Below are positions 39,833-50,490 of a stretch of DNA of 64,000 nucleotides, one piece after another. Where the stretch lies: assembly GCF_024347095.1 (NCBI RefSeq), contig NZ_AP024903.1:3348001-3412000 (forward strand), given 5' to 3'. The notes beneath the pieces are model-generated. The model was not told the origin of the DNA. It saw nothing but the letters and a program-made list of their open reading frames with translations, and searched no databases. This DNA is from Vibrio rhizosphaerae (GTDB lineage Bacteria > Pseudomonadota > Gammaproteobacteria > Enterobacterales > Vibrionaceae). A program made the position numbers and the translations under genes. The stretch's first letter is position 1; the number at the start of each line of letters is the position of its first letter.

Positions 39833-40801
39833 TCACGCATCCCCTTGCTCAAACTGGTACTCAGCCAGCTTTGCTTCAGGAACATGTAACGATTTCTCAC
39901 ACGCAAAAGCACTCAGCAGGTAATCAACTGTGACTTTCACCCGAGGTGCGATCAACGTGCGGTGCGGGTATTGAATCACCATCTCATAACTTCCGGGATC
40001 ATATTGGTCAAAAAGCACGGCTTTTAACTGGCCGCTTTCAAGATATTGCAGCGCATGGTGAATACCAATTTGTGCAATACCAATCCCCGCGACGGCTGCC
40101 TGAACCAATGCTTCTGGCGCAGAAAGTGTCAATACCGCGGGTTGTGGCTCCATCGTAATCAGGCTGCCGTCTTGGCGTTTAAATCCCCACGGATTAATCC
40201 GCCCGCCTAAAAAACGCCGGGCAATCAAACGGTGTCGAATTAAATCCTCCGGTATCGACGGTGCACCATACATAGCCAGATAGTCAGGTGATGCCGCAAG
40301 AACCGTTTTTAACCGGCAAACCGGTCGGGTAATCAACGAAGAATCAACAATCCGTCCCCCCCGAATGGCAATATCATAACCATCATGGATCAGATCCCGC
40401 ATCCGGTCGTCAAAATCCACGTCAACAGTCAATCCCGGATAAAGCTCAAACAATCCGGGTAACACCGGTAATAGATATTCCCGCCCAAAAGCGGCACTGG
40501 TCGCGATCTTGACATGACCATTCATTTCGACCTTTCTTGCCACCAGATTATCAACAGCACTATCCAGTGCTCCCAGAGCAATTCGAGCCTGAGATAAAAA
40601 AAGAGCGCCTTCCTCGGTCAGGTTGATTTTTCTTGTTGTCCGGTTCATCAGGCGGACACCCAGTACCTGTTCCAGACCTGCAATGTTCTTACTGACCGCA
40701 GCCGCGCTGATACCAAGTTTTCTGGCTGCGGCGGAAAAGCTACCGGCATCGGCAGCTTCCACAAATGACAAAATAGCCCTGACATGTTGCGACACGTCCA
40801 T
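39833..40801 (-). CDS. LysR-family transcriptional regulator
   Basis: A 322-residue regulator: winged helix at 1-65 (SFSAAARKLGISAAAVSKNIAGLE) and a periplasmic-binding-like effector domain from about 93. The sequence type is the CrgA/PP1185-like group that often controls redox or efflux genes. It is divergent from the oxidoreductase gene at 41007 with a 205-bp shared region, the usual arrangement for a regulator and its target. Confidence 0.92.
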   Translation of the reverse strand: MDVSQHVRAILSFVEAADAGSFSAAARKLGISAAAVSKNIAGLEQVLGVRLMNRTTRKINLTEEGALFLSQARIALGALDSAVDNLVARKVEMNGHVKIATSAAFGREYLLPVLPGLFELYPGLTVDVDFDDRMRDLIHDGYDIAIRGGRIVDSSLITRPVCRLKTVLAASPDYLAMYGAPSIPEDLIRHRLIARRFLGGRINPWGFKRQDGSLITMEPQPAVLTLSAPEALVQAAVAGIGIAQIGIHHALQYLESGQLKAVLFDQYDPGSYEMVIQYPHRTLIAPRVKVTVDYLLSAFACEKSLHVPEAKLAEYQFEQGDA

Positions 40802-40860
40802 GACGACTCCAGAAATGATTGGTTTTAAAACTCATGATGCCGTCAATTATTAACTTCAAG

Positions 40861-40875
40861 TTGAAAATAGTTCAA
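40861..40875. promoter_or_regulatory. Inverted repeat in the LysR/oxidoreductase control region
   Basis: TTGAA-AATAG-TTCAA is a 15-bp interrupted inverted repeat of the size and T-N11-A form bound by LysR proteins. It lies 60 bp upstream of the LysR start and 130 bp upstream of the target. Confidence 0.45.
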
Positions 40876-41006
40876 CCATATGTGCCATTAAAGTTACAAA
40901 CAAACCTATTCATACTACTCACCTTCACTAAAGTACCGGGCCAGAGGGAGGCCGTCTGCGGACAACGTCTGCCCACCCATTCAGATTCATCTTTGGAGTT
41001 CGACTC

Positions 41007-41531
41007 ATGAAAACACTGGTTATTGTTTCACACCCTTACACAGAGCGGTCCACCGTCATCAAGGCACTTGAAAAAGTGGCACTCAATACAACATCCGTGA
41101 CCGTCAGAAATCTGGACACGCTGTATGGTAAAAATATCAGTCAATTCGATATCGCCACAGAACAGGCAGCCTATGAAAATGTGGACCGGGTCGTGTATAT
41201 GTTCCCGATCCATTGGTTCAACCTGACCCCGATGCTGAAAGCCTATCTCAATGAGGTCTGGACTTATGGCTGGGCATTCGGCCCGGAAGGCAAAGCGCTA
41301 AAAGGCAAAGAAATGCTGATAGTCACCTGTACCGGCGCTGGTGAAAGTACCTATTCACCGACCGGACTGGTTCAAAGTACCATGAAAGAAGTGCTGACCC
41401 CGATGAAAGCCACGGCACTCTATGTGGGAATGACCTTTATTGAACCCTTAGTTTTTCATGAAGCGATGGATATCACGCCCCAAAAGCTGACATCATTTGA
41501 AGATCAGCTCTCACAGCGATTGCTGGCCTGA
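41007..41531 (+). CDS. NAD(P)H-dependent flavodoxin-fold oxidoreductase (KefF/MdaB/YwrO-like)
   Basis: A 174-residue flavodoxin-fold protein. The FMN loop is SHPYTERST near the start, followed by FPIHWFNLTPMLKAYLNEVWTYGWAFG, the signature of the KefF/YwrO quinone-reductase group. Such enzymes reduce quinones or nitro compounds with NAD(P)H. TGGAG precedes the start. It is likely controlled by the divergent LysR gene. Confidence 0.88.
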   Translation: MKTLVIVSHPYTERSTVIKALEKVALNTTSVTVRNLDTLYGKNISQFDIATEQAAYENVDRVVYMFPIHWFNLTPMLKAYLNEVWTYGWAFGPEGKALKGKEMLIVTCTGAGESTYSPTGLVQSTMKEVLTPMKATALYVGMTFIEPLVFHEAMDITPQKLTSFEDQLSQRLLA

Positions 41532-41655
41532 ATTGATTGCCCGAATGGACGGGGCCACCGGTCACAAGCTTCTGCTGTCACTACGTCATGATTTGAGGAC
41601 TTATCCGTCTTGACCAAATGGATTGAAAATGGTGTTCACCGCCATCAACGCCTCT

Positions 41656-42411
41656 TCACGACACATCCTGTTCCTCTTTTTCGGACATGTTTTTATTGTG
41701 ATAGAAACGGGCACAAAAAACACCGACTTCAAACAATAAACAGATGGGAACAGCCAGTAACGTCTGAGAAATGATATCCGGTGGCGTCAGCAGCATCCCG
41801 ACCACAAATGCTCCGACAATGATGTAAGGTCGTTTTTGTTGAAGTGCTTTTGGTGTTGTTGCGCCCGTCCAGCAAAGCAACATGATTGCCACCGGCACTT
41901 CAAACGCAATGCCGAACGCCAGAAATAGCGCCAACACAAAATCAAGATAGCTGGCAATATCGGTCGCAAAAGCAACACCATCCAGTGAAATCGTGGTAAA
42001 GAAGCCAAAGATTAAAGGGAAAACCACAAAATACGCGAATGCGACACCACCATAAAACAGGATAGAACTCGACAATATCAGGGGCATGACCAGCTTGCGT
42101 TCATGTTTGTACAATCCCGGCGCAACAAAAGCCCATATTTGGTAAAGCAGATACGGGACCGTTATAAACAGCGAAACAATCAATGTCAGCTTAAGCGGGG
42201 TAAAAAAGGGCGAGGCAACATCGGTGGCGATCATGGTTGCACCGGCGGGTAGCTGCTCAATTAACGGCCGGGCAATAAACTCATAGATATGATTCGCAAA
42301 GTAGACTAAACCGAGAAATACAACGATAACAGCCACGATGCAACGTAATAATCGGTTACGTAACTCGAGCAGGTGACGAATGAAAGGTTGAGTTTGCTCA
42401 TCAGACGACAT
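41656..42411 (-). CDS. tatC: Twin-arginine translocase subunit TatC
   Basis: The 251-residue receptor subunit of the Tat pathway, which binds the twin-arginine signal peptide. It has six hydrophobic segments and the conserved start [14 protein letters not shown], the periplasmic [21 protein letters not shown] block and the [11 protein letters not shown] segment. It follows tatB after a 69-nt gap in the usual tatABC order. Confidence 0.97.
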   Translation of the reverse strand: MSSDEQTQPFIRHLLELRNRLLRCIVAVIVVFLGLVYFANHIYEFIARPLIEQLPAGATMIATDVASPFFTPLKLTLIVSLFITVPYLLYQIWAFVAPGLYKHERKLVMPLILSSSILFYGGVAFAYFVVFPLIFGFFTTISLDGVAFATDIASYLDFVLALFLAFGIAFEVPVAIMLLCWTGATTPKALQQKRPYIIVGAFVVGMLLTPPDIISQTLLAVPICLLFEVGVFCARFYHNKNMSEKEEQDVS

Positions 42412-42480
42412 ATTGACTCCATGTTACGTCAGGGACAGATGACGTCAGACAAACCAATTTAAGCAACATGCGCATCATAG

Positions 42481-42804
42481 CTATTTCGACGGTTTCTCTG
42501 CACGGTCATCATGCGTTGAAGGTTGCTCAACGTCACGTGTGGTGGTATCCACAGATTGATGCGACTGATGTAACTCAGGAAATGGTTCGTTCACTTTGGT
42601 TTGCTCAGCTTGTCGATGCTTGTCTTTGAGCGCTTGTATCTGCAACTCTTGAGACAATTCATGCTGAACACTATTGGCGATCCTTTTCACTGACGCAATC
42701 ACGCGGGCGATACTTCGAATCGCATGTGGCAAGCGCTCCGGCCCCAGCACAACCAAAGCAATCACCGAGATTAATACCAGCTCCCAAAAACCGATATCAA
42801 ACAC
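42481..42804 (-). CDS. tatB: Twin-arginine translocase subunit TatB
   Basis: A 107-residue Tat receptor subunit. One N-terminal membrane helix (MFDIGFWELVLISVIALVVLGPERLP) with the TatB-specific GPERLP hinge, an amphipathic helix to about 60 and a polar, disordered tail. The tail is shorter than in E. coli TatB (171). It starts 6 nt after tatA. Confidence 0.96.
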   Translation of the reverse strand: MFDIGFWELVLISVIALVVLGPERLPHAIRSIARVIASVKRIANSVQHELSQELQIQALKDKHRQAEQTKVNEPFPELHQSHQSVDTTTRDVEQPSTHDDRAEKPSK

Positions 42805-42810
42805 CGAGGC

Positions 42811-43032
42811 CTACTCTTTGTCTTGATGATGCGGAGCAGAAGAAGTGGATTTCTGTTGTACTTCATCTGGTTTTTCACGCTTCGTGTCCGAAGGCTCTTC
42901 ATCCATCGCTTTTCTAAAGCCTTTCACAGCACTGCCCAGATCGCTGCCCATATTCCGCAATTTTTTCGTGCCAAACAGAAGCACCACTATGGCCGCAATA
43001 ATCAGTAATTCAGTAATCCCAATCCCACCCAT
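42811..43032 (-). CDS. tatA: Twin-arginine translocase subunit TatA
   Basis: A 73-residue pore-forming subunit with one membrane helix, the [24 protein letters not shown] hinge and amphipathic helix, and an acidic tail. AAAGGA precedes the start. First gene of tatABC, 44 nt after ubiB, so it may also be transcribed from the ubi genes. Confidence 0.96.
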   Translation of the reverse strand: MGGIGITELLIIAAIVVLLFGTKKLRNMGSDLGSAVKGFRKAMDEEPSDTKREKPDEVQQKSTSSAPHHQDKE

Positions 43033-43076
43033 ATCACTATCCTTTTATGCTTCTTCAAACCGTTTAGCAGCGACGC

Positions 43077-44717
43077 TTATCGACGGTAGAACATCCAACT
43101 GACGAACCAGGACATCCCGCCGACCAAGGCTGTACTGATCGACAGATGCGGCTCTTGCCCATTGGCCAAAAAGACCGCTGAACAAATCAGTGCGGTCGCT
43201 CCAATCCCTAAGAAAAATTTCCCCCGGGCCTGATCCCGTTTCACCTGCCGGTAATCCTGATACAGCGCATTGACCCGTTGATTCATCACGCGTCCTTGCT
43301 TGAGACTTTCATAGACCAGTTCTGGCAACTCCGGGAGTTTTTCTACCCAGAATGGCGCCTTCTCGCGGATAGAACGTAATACCGCACCCGGCCCGACCTG
43401 ATCAACCATCCACCGTTCCAAAAACGGCTTGGCTGTTTTCCATAGATCAAGTTGAGGATATAACTGCCGCCCCAAACCTTCCACATACAATAACGTTTTT
43501 TGCAGGAGTACCAGTTGCGGCTGGACTTCCATATTGAAACGACGCGCCGTGTTAAATAAGTTCAACAACACATGGCCGAATGAAATCTCACACAGCGGCT
43601 TGGCAAAAATCGGTTCGCATACCACCCGAATAGCACTTTCGAATGCATCAATATCCGTATCATATGGTACCCAACCGGACTCGACATGAAGTTCGGCAAC
43701 ACGTCTGTAATCACGATTAAAAAACGCCAGAAAGTTTTCGGCTAAATAGCGTTTATCTTCTTTGTTCAGCGTTCCGACAATACCGCAATCTAACCCAATC
43801 CATTGCGGATTTTCAGGATGAGCCGGCTGAACAAATACGTTGCCCGGATGCATGTCAGCATGAAAAAAGCTATCTCTGAACACCTGCGTAAAGAACACAC
43901 TGACACCACGTTCCGCCAACAACTGCATATTAGTGCCGTTTGCCTCTAGTGCTTCCATATCCGAGACCTGAATCCCATAGATGCGCTCCGAGACCATCAA
44001 GGTTTCACTGCTATATTCAGAAATCACCTCTGGAATATAGAGCTCTTCGCTGCCCTCAAAATTACGTCGCAACTGAATCGCATTCGCAGCTTCCCGCCGC
44101 AAGTCGAGTTCATCCTGTAATGTTTTCTCATATTCCCGAACCACCTCAACCGGCTTTAAACGCCGGGTCTCGGGCAGCGCTTTGGCAATGAGGCGTGCCA
44201 TCCGATACATCAGTTTGATATCCGCGGCAATCACCGGCTTGATATCAGGACGAATCACTTTGAGCACCACCTCACGACCATTGGATTTCAATGTTGCAGT
44301 ATGCACCTGAGCAATCGATGCTGAAGCCAGCGGTTCCACCGAAAAATCATCGAACCAAGTCTCTACCGAACCGCCCAGCGCTTTTTCAATCTGTTGCTTT
44401 GCTAAATGACCATCAAACGGTGAGACTTTATCCTGAAGCAACGCCAATTGATCCGCGATATGCGGGGGAAACAGATCCCGCCGGGTAGACATCATCTGAC
44501 CAAACTTAATCCATACCGGTCCCAGCTCTTGAAGCGCCAGACGCAGACGCTCCCCTAATGGTTTTTCCGGATAACGATTCCGCAGCCAGAACAGCGATTT
44601 TCGTGCGAGTAATGGGGCCCGGAACAAGTGATGATCGTCAGGGAGGAATTCATCAAGCCCATATTCCAACTGTACCTTGATGATACGATACAACCGCTTG
44701 ATTTCTGTTGGCGTCAT
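43077..44717 (-). CDS. ubiB: UbiB, ABC1/ADCK-type ubiquinone synthesis protein
   Basis: A 546-residue atypical kinase-like protein needed for ubiquinone synthesis. The N-terminal KxGQ motif appears as [11 protein letters not shown], the ATP-lysine region follows in [10 protein letters not shown], and [11 protein letters not shown] with LDCGIVG form the catalytic and metal loops. Two C-terminal membrane helices anchor it. Its ATG overlaps the ubiJ stop (ATGA). Confidence 0.96.
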   Translation of the reverse strand: MTPTEIKRLYRIIKVQLEYGLDEFLPDDHHLFRAPLLARKSLFWLRNRYPEKPLGERLRLALQELGPVWIKFGQMMSTRRDLFPPHIADQLALLQDKVSPFDGHLAKQQIEKALGGSVETWFDDFSVEPLASASIAQVHTATLKSNGREVVLKVIRPDIKPVIAADIKLMYRMARLIAKALPETRRLKPVEVVREYEKTLQDELDLRREAANAIQLRRNFEGSEELYIPEVISEYSSETLMVSERIYGIQVSDMEALEANGTNMQLLAERGVSVFFTQVFRDSFFHADMHPGNVFVQPAHPENPQWIGLDCGIVGTLNKEDKRYLAENFLAFFNRDYRRVAELHVESGWVPYDTDIDAFESAIRVVCEPIFAKPLCEISFGHVLLNLFNTARRFNMEVQPQLVLLQKTLLYVEGLGRQLYPQLDLWKTAKPFLERWMVDQVGPGAVLRSIREKAPFWVEKLPELPELVYESLKQGRVMNQRVNALYQDYRQVKRDQARGKFFLGIGATALICSAVFLANGQEPHLSISTALVGGMSWFVSWMFYRR

Positions 44718-45319
44718 AGTTTCTCCGTCAGAGACTGAATCCGGCTTTCAAGCCGGGATAACTGACTGTTTACTTCATCAACCTGATCACAAAAATCAAC
44801 CACCTCAAGCGGGCTCGGCGCAACTCGCCACTCTTCCGTCAAGACTTGTGCGATATGGGATTGGTGGCGCTGATGTTGTGTTTGCAGGAAATGACTCAAA
44901 TCTTTGGCGGCCTGCATGACCGTATGCGCGACAACATCGCCGCTCAGGCGCGATAACCACTCTTCCCAATTCGGTTTGCAGTCGGTCATCAGTTGAGAAA
45001 ATTTCTGGGCCAGTTGGATATCACCTTCCAGTATCAACTTATCCTGTTTGATCAGTTGCGTGATGTTTGCCTGCTCTCGTAACTGCGGCAGAATCGATAA
45101 AGTCAGAGACAAATAGCAATCCGGTGTTCCTTCGTACCGCGCTAACACATCAATTTGCTGGCTGAAAACAAACGTCAGTGTTTGATCGAGCTCTTTCAGA
45201 TGAACCTGAATCACATGACCTTTCAGGCGTGCGAGTTGGCGGATCAGAGCAGGGTCATCCTGAATCAATCGGTTCAAAATGGTTTCAATCGTTGCGGTCA
45301 GTAAAGGTACAAATGGCAT
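44714..45319 (-). CDS. ubiJ: UbiJ, SCP2-domain ubiquinone accessory factor
   Basis: A 201-residue protein with an SCP2 lipid-binding fold at about 1-125 and a C-terminal helix rich in Gln and Glu. UbiJ and UbiK form the lipid-carrying part of the soluble Ubi complex. The start at 45319 ([12 protein letters not shown]) is chosen over 45364, which would overlap ubiE; AAGGCGG lies upstream. It lies between ubiE and ubiB as in E. coli. Confidence 0.94.
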   Translation of the reverse strand: MPFVPLLTATIETILNRLIQDDPALIRQLARLKGHVIQVHLKELDQTLTFVFSQQIDVLARYEGTPDCYLSLTLSILPQLREQANITQLIKQDKLILEGDIQLAQKFSQLMTDCKPNWEEWLSRLSGDVVAHTVMQAAKDLSHFLQTQHQRHQSHIAQVLTEEWRVAPSPLEVVDFCDQVDEVNSQLSRLESRIQSLTEKL

Positions 45320-45332
45320 AGACACCGCCTTG

Positions 45333-46100
45333 TCAGAATTTATAACCACGGTGAAGCGCCACAATACCCGCGGTCAGATTGTAATAACTCACTTGCTCAA
45401 AACCGGCCTCGCTCATCATGCTTTTTAATGTGTCCTGATCGGGATGCATCCGAATCGACTCGGCAAGATAACGATAACTGTCAGCATCATTGGCGATGAG
45501 CTGCCCCATCTTCGGCAAGAGATGGAACGAATATGCATCATAAATCTTAGATAATGGTTCGAACACTGGCTTAGAAAATTCCAGCACCAGCAGGCGTCCG
45601 CCGGGTTTGAGCACCCGAAACATCGAGCGGAGCGCTTGGTCTTTATCCGTAACATTGCGCAGGCAAAAGCTGATGGTAATGCAGTCAAAATAGTTATCAG
45701 GGAACGGTAGTTCTTCCGCATTTGCTTGAACATAATGCACATTGCCGATAATGCCGCTGTCCCGCAGCTTATCGCGACCGACACATAACATTGAATTATT
45801 GATATCTGCCAGTACGACGTGCCCGGTGTCACCCACGATTCGTGAAAATTTTGCCGTCAGATCGCCCGTACCACCGCCCAGATCCAGAATTCGCTGTCCG
45901 GTACGGACACCGCTGCAATCAATTGTGAATCGTTTCCATAGCCGGTGAATCCCTCCGGACATCAAGTCATTCATGATGTCGTACTTCGCTGCAACAGAAT
46001 GAAAAACTTCTGCTACTTTATGCGCTTTCTCCGCTTTGGCGACGGTTTCAAAACCAAAATGGGTCGTTTCTTGATTTTCTGCCATTTTTTCAGATTGCAC
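45333..46100 (-). CDS. ubiE: Ubiquinone/menaquinone C-methyltransferase UbiE
   Basis: Methylates demethylmenaquinone and the ubiquinone precursor DDMQ with S-adenosylmethionine. The SAM motif [11 protein letters not shown] is near residue 71 and the family blocks [16 protein letters not shown] and FSKP are present. A GTG at 46100 gives 255 residues and has AGGT upstream; the ATG at 46085 is an alternative without such a site. First gene of ubiE-ubiJ-ubiB-tatABC. Confidence 0.95.
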   Translation of the reverse strand: MQSEKMAENQETTHFGFETVAKAEKAHKVAEVFHSVAAKYDIMNDLMSGGIHRLWKRFTIDCSGVRTGQRILDLGGGTGDLTAKFSRIVGDTGHVVLADINNSMLCVGRDKLRDSGIIGNVHYVQANAEELPFPDNYFDCITISFCLRNVTDKDQALRSMFRVLKPGGRLLVLEFSKPVFEPLSKIYDAYSFHLLPKMGQLIANDADSYRYLAESIRMHPDQDTLKSMMSEAGFEQVSYYNLTAGIVALHRGYKF

Positions 46101-46245
46101 GCCTTTACCTACCTTGCATGATCGAATAGAAGCCACACATCACATGACCACATCATTCATCATGCTTGATAAACTGATGCCTGATCAACCCATGTGACTG
46201 ACTGATTGGTTGCGCTAGTTTACTGTATCCCCTATCGGATGTCTT

Positions 46246-47946
46246 TCAGCAATCGGCAGATTTTGTGCCGATGGATGTGCTGTGATTTTCCCCGTTCTCT
46301 TCTGCTAAAACCGCGTCAGATGACGTGACATCAGCGTGAGAATGCTCAAATGCTGTTGTCCCGGATAAGCCTTGTTGAGATAAACCTTGCTCTGACAACG
46401 TTTTCGCTGGCGACGGAGGTTCAGCAAACGTTGATTCCGGTGACGTTTCTTCAGACGAGGTATCAGAGACCTCCCGCTGAGATTCATCCACCCACCGGGC
46501 AGCAATTGACCGTTTCACTTCAACGCCTAATTGCTTAAAACTCTCCGCCTGTCGAATTGCGTTACCACGCCCGGTCGACAGCTTGTTCATTGCACTCTGA
46601 TAACTCTGACCGGCCTTCTCTATCGCACCGCCTAAAGTATCCATATCGTCAACAAACAAACGTAGTTTATCGTAGAGTTTGCCCGCTTTCTCCGCAATGA
46701 GCCGGGCATTCTGATTTTGATATTCATTGCGCCATAAATTATCAATGGTGCGTAACGCAACCAGTAATGTGGTTGGACTGACAATGATGATGTTTTGTTC
46801 CATTGCATCTTTAACCAGCGCGGGATCGGCCTGTATTGCCAACTGGAATGCAGGTTCAACCGGAATAAACATCAACACGTAATCTAATGTCTGAATCCCC
46901 TGCAACTGCTGGTAATCTTTCTTGCTCAGGCCTTTTAAATGGGAGCGAATGGCAAGTAAGTGCTCACCGAGGGCTTTATCGCGCGCCACGTCACTCTCGG
47001 CATGGAAATAACGTTCATAGGCCACCAACGCCATTTTTGAGTCGATCACCACCTGCTTCTCACTCGGCAGATTGACAATGACATCCGGTTGATAGCGCTT
47101 CCCGTCCTCATTTTGCAAACTGACCTGCGTCTGATACTCATGCCCTTCACGTAACCCTGATTCCGCCAGAACCCGGGCTAACACAACTTCTCCCCAGTTG
47201 CCCTGCTGTTTATTATCCCCTTTGAGCGCCTGAGTGAGATTCAATGCTTCTTTTGCCATCTGCTCATTGAGACGTTGCAGATTCTTCAACTCGTGCACCA
47301 GTGTATGACGTTCCTTTGCTTCCTGACTGAAACTGTCATTCACCTGTTTTTTAAATCCTTCCAGTTGTAATTTCAGCGGATTCAATAATCCTTCCAGACT
47401 CTGTTTATTCTGCTGATCAACTTTTGCTGTTTTGGCTTCAAACAACTGATTTGCCAACTGCTCAAACTGTTGTTTCAAACGGTCTTCGGCACGTTCCAAC
47501 AGCTGTAACTTTTCTTGGCTGGCAACCATTTGAGCCTGATGTCGCGCTTCCTGTTCACGAAGCTCTCCTTGCAATTGCGCATGCTGCTCCCGCAACCGAA
47601 CCAGCTCATCATTCAACTGAGTCCGCTCTTGCCGCAAGGTGGTCATTTGTCCTAGTTTTTCAGTCGCTGCCATATACTGTCCATGCAGCTGTTTCAGCTC
47701 AGCCATCGCCAGATCATGGGCATCTTCTGATTCATGCAGCTCCGCTTGTGTTTGGCGTAATTGCGTCGTGACCTGAGTCAACACTTGTTCGTGGAGTTGC
47801 TGTTGACTCGCCAGTTGCTGCTGCAGCTGACTGAATTTCAGTTGCATTTTTTGCTTCATCCACCAGCCCGTCATGCCGGCAGAGCCCACAATACAGAGTG
47901 CGGACAACAACAGTAGGGATTGGTTTTCAATAATCCATTGCATCAT
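46246..47946 (-). CDS. rmuC: DNA recombination protein RmuC
   Basis: A 566-residue protein with an N-terminal membrane helix, a long Gln-rich coiled coil (about 30-200) and the RmuC nuclease-like core (GNWGEVVLARVLAESGLREG, PDVIVNLPSEKQVVIDSKMAL). It limits inversions at short repeats; a role in phage defence has also been reported. The C-terminal 90 residues are Ser/Glu/Thr-rich and disordered. The start is uncertain by a codon. Confidence 0.93.
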   Translation of the reverse strand: MMQWIIENQSLLLLSALCIVGSAGMTGWWMKQKMQLKFSQLQQQLASQQQLHEQVLTQVTTQLRQTQAELHESEDAHDLAMAELKQLHGQYMAATEKLGQMTTLRQERTQLNDELVRLREQHAQLQGELREQEARHQAQMVASQEKLQLLERAEDRLKQQFEQLANQLFEAKTAKVDQQNKQSLEGLLNPLKLQLEGFKKQVNDSFSQEAKERHTLVHELKNLQRLNEQMAKEALNLTQALKGDNKQQGNWGEVVLARVLAESGLREGHEYQTQVSLQNEDGKRYQPDVIVNLPSEKQVVIDSKMALVAYERYFHAESDVARDKALGEHLLAIRSHLKGLSKKDYQQLQGIQTLDYVLMFIPVEPAFQLAIQADPALVKDAMEQNIIIVSPTTLLVALRTIDNLWRNEYQNQNARLIAEKAGKLYDKLRLFVDDMDTLGGAIEKAGQSYQSAMNKLSTGRGNAIRQAESFKQLGVEVKRSIAARWVDESQREVSDTSSEETSPESTFAEPPSPAKTLSEQGLSQQGLSGTTAFEHSHADVTSSDAVLAEENGENHSTSIGTKSADC

Positions 47947-48040
47947 GGGAATCAATTCTGTTTCTCAGCATATAGAACTAAAAATGGTATTGCCGGACTG
48001 GATAAATGTCCAGTAGATTTGCGGCACGGCCCCCCCCAAA

Positions 48041-48274
48041 CTAACCACTGATGTCAGGGGGTGTGAGCTGAGCATAGGCGGTTTTGACCGCTTCCAGTGA
48101 TTCATCCGGGATATGAACCACCTGACGGCACTGTTTGCATGTTGTGACCGCAATGCCCATCACCATCCCGGTTTGCCCCAGTAAGTGTACGTTTCTCAAC
48201 TGGAAACGCAGCGCCATCGGGCCACATGACGGACAGATCCCCCAAATTTCGCCACTGCATGTCTCACCCGTCAT
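48041..48274 (-). CDS. Small zinc-ribbon protein, unknown function
   Basis: A 77-residue protein with two cysteine pairs, CPSCG near residue 14 and CKQC near 47, likely a zinc ribbon. The start at 48274 is preferred to 48334 because AAAGGA lies 7 nt upstream. No catalytic motif is present and I do not recognise the family. It stands between rmuC and a divergent transporter gene. Confidence 0.65.
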   Translation of the reverse strand: MTGETCSGEIWGICPSCGPMALRFQLRNVHLLGQTGMVMGIAVTTCKQCRQVVHIPDESLEAVKTAYAQLTPPDISG

Positions 48275-48517
48275 CCGCTTGTCCTTTCTGCTTTGCTTAT
48301 CAGTGATTACGAAAGCGCAAATCTCCGCCGACAAACCTTACCGTCAGATCAACGGGAATCCGAATGAAGTCAAGTGGCCATGCGACCAACATCCCACAAA
48401 CTCATTATTTTGTAACACTTGGATTGATTGTTTATATGACACAAATAACATGCCTGATGAAAGCTTATGTTATGCTCAGGCCATCGAATCAATGGTGGAA
48501 AAATCGGCTTACCCGCA

Positions 48518-49441
48518 ATGAATAACAACATGAACAATGAAAAACAAGCCTTGCTCTTCGGTCTTAGCGCAGTGTTATTGTGGTCCACTGTCGCGACAGC
48601 ATTTAAGCTCACACTGGCACAGCTGACCCCGATTCAAATGCTGACCGTCGCCTGTTTCTCTTCGATTGTTTCGTTGTTGATGATTTGTACCTATCAGCGC
48701 CAGCTCAGGTTAATTTGGCCAACATTCACCGCCAATCCAGTTTATTTCATCGTTTCAGGATTGATTAACCCACTCTGTTATTATCTGATTCTGTTTCAGG
48801 CCTATCACCTGCTTCCCGCCTCTCAGGCCCAGTCGATCAATTATAGCTGGGCCATGACATTAACCCTGATGGCGGCCATTTTTCTGAAGCAAAAAATCCG
48901 TAAGCAAGACTATCTGGCTGCGGGGTTGTGTTATCTGGGGGTCTTAGTGATTGCCACCCGGGGCAACCTGCTGGCACTGGATTTCGAGAGTCCGGTGGGG
49001 GTTGGACTGGCCTTATTATCGACAATTCTGTGGGCTGGCTATTGGATTCTCAATACCCGGAATACGGCGGATCCGGTGGTGAGTCTGTTACTGGGATTCT
49101 TGGTTGCCTTTCCTTGCACGCTGATCCTGTCATTCTACGAGCATGCCGACTGGACGCATATCACCGTCCAAGGCTGGCTCAGCGCCGTTTATGTCGGATT
49201 GTTTGAAATGGGCATTACCTTCTTTCTCTGGCTAAGTGCACTCAAACGTACCCGTCATACCGCCAGAATCAGTAATCTGATTTTTATCTCTCCGTTTATT
49301 TCACTGCTGTTGTTATCGGTGATCATTCAGGAACAGATTCATCCGACGACGATTGTTGGGCTGGTCTGTATTATTGCCGGACTGACGATTCAGCAGGTCA
49401 CGTTCAAACGAGACAAGACCCACCAGTCAACCGCACCATAA
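48518..49441 (+). CDS. DMT-superfamily (EamA) transporter
   Basis: A 307-residue inner membrane protein with ten hydrophobic segments in two EamA repeats. The first has LLWSTVATAFKLTL and the second LLSTILWAGYWILNTR. This superfamily exports amino acids, nucleobase derivatives or other metabolites; the substrate cannot be told. The start is chosen at 48518; an ATG four codons later is possible. Confidence 0.88.
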   Translation: MNNNMNNEKQALLFGLSAVLLWSTVATAFKLTLAQLTPIQMLTVACFSSIVSLLMICTYQRQLRLIWPTFTANPVYFIVSGLINPLCYYLILFQAYHLLPASQAQSINYSWAMTLTLMAAIFLKQKIRKQDYLAAGLCYLGVLVIATRGNLLALDFESPVGVGLALLSTILWAGYWILNTRNTADPVVSLLLGFLVAFPCTLILSFYEHADWTHITVQGWLSAVYVGLFEMGITFFLWLSALKRTRHTARISNLIFISPFISLLLLSVIIQEQIHPTTIVGLVCIIAGLTIQQVTFKRDKTHQSTAP

Positions 49442-49498
49442 ACAAACGAAATGCTTGTTTCATGGGCTTGCCTCTGACGCTTGAGGCAAAGCCGTTGA

Positions 49499-50335
49499 TT
49501 AGGTGATTTGCTCCCGATAGCGTTTGGGACTGACGCCTGACTTCCGTTTAAATACCCGGGAAAAATAGAGGGGATCGGTATAACCGACAATTCGACCAAT
49601 TTGATTGACTGAATAGTTGGTGGTCACCAGCAGTTGTTTGGCCCGGCTGATGCGCTGATCATCCCGCCATTGTGTAATCGTCATCGACATCTCTTCACGG
49701 AACAGATGCCCCAACCGCGAAGGAGACAGACAGATGTGAGAGGCTACCATTTCCATGGTGAAATCCTGATTGAGGTTCTGCGTCATATAATTCATCGCTT
49801 CAATCACGCGTGGATCGAGCGGCTTGCTGACCACATCCGGTTGCAAACTCTTACAGCGAATCAGCAGTTGTTCCAACAGATTGATCGATAAATCACTTCG
49901 GTAAGGTTCATCGGATTTGGCGGTATACTCAATATCGATGAATAAACGCTCCAGATGGTGAATTGTGGTTCGATCCAGCCCGCGGGTGATATACACCCCG
50001 TGTTGCTCATCTTGCCAGTTCAGCCAATCGTGCCAAAAGGCTCTGGGACGAAAATAGACCCAGCGATGAAACCAACACACACTGTCTGGTTTACGATGGT
50101 AATAGTGCGCTGCCGTCGGGGGAAACAGCAGTAAATCACCGGGACCGACACTGATTGCCTGATCACCGGAAAAAAGCGTGCCCTCACCTTTGCTGGTCAG
50201 GTTGATAATATATCCTTTCATGCCATTGGGGCGATCAATGGTAAAATCCAGTTCATCTCCTTCAATAATCGGAGTCAGCCCTGCCACCAAATGTGCATCG
50301 AAGTTATACCCGGGTTTGAGCGGATTGTCTTGCAT
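49499..50335 (-). CDS. araC: Arabinose operon regulator AraC
   Basis: A 278-residue AraC closely resembling the E. coli protein: N-terminal arabinose-binding cupin (GYNFDAHLVAGLTPI, FTIDRPNGMKGYIINLT, WFHRWVYFRPRAFWHDWLNW) and C-terminal two-helix-turn-helix domain ending in YTDPLYFSRVFKRKSGVSPKRYR. It represses and, with arabinose, activates ara promoters. Here it lies downstream of araBDA on the same strand instead of divergent from araB as in E. coli. Confidence 0.95.
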   Translation of the reverse strand: MQDNPLKPGYNFDAHLVAGLTPIIEGDELDFTIDRPNGMKGYIINLTSKGEGTLFSGDQAISVGPGDLLLFPPTAAHYYHRKPDSVCWFHRWVYFRPRAFWHDWLNWQDEQHGVYITRGLDRTTIHHLERLFIDIEYTAKSDEPYRSDLSINLLEQLLIRCKSLQPDVVSKPLDPRVIEAMNYMTQNLNQDFTMEMVASHICLSPSRLGHLFREEMSMTITQWRDDQRISRAKQLLVTTNYSVNQIGRIVGYTDPLYFSRVFKRKSGVSPKRYREQIT

Positions 50336-50490
50336 CCTACATCCTATACTACTTTCCTTTAACGCCTGAGTGTACGCTAACTCTTCGATTTCATACGATT
50401 TAATACTTCACAGTTTCGTATAAAACTTGTTACACCGATTGGTTCTAAAAGCCGCTCTACGCTCCCAAGACGATGACGCAGAACAGTAGG

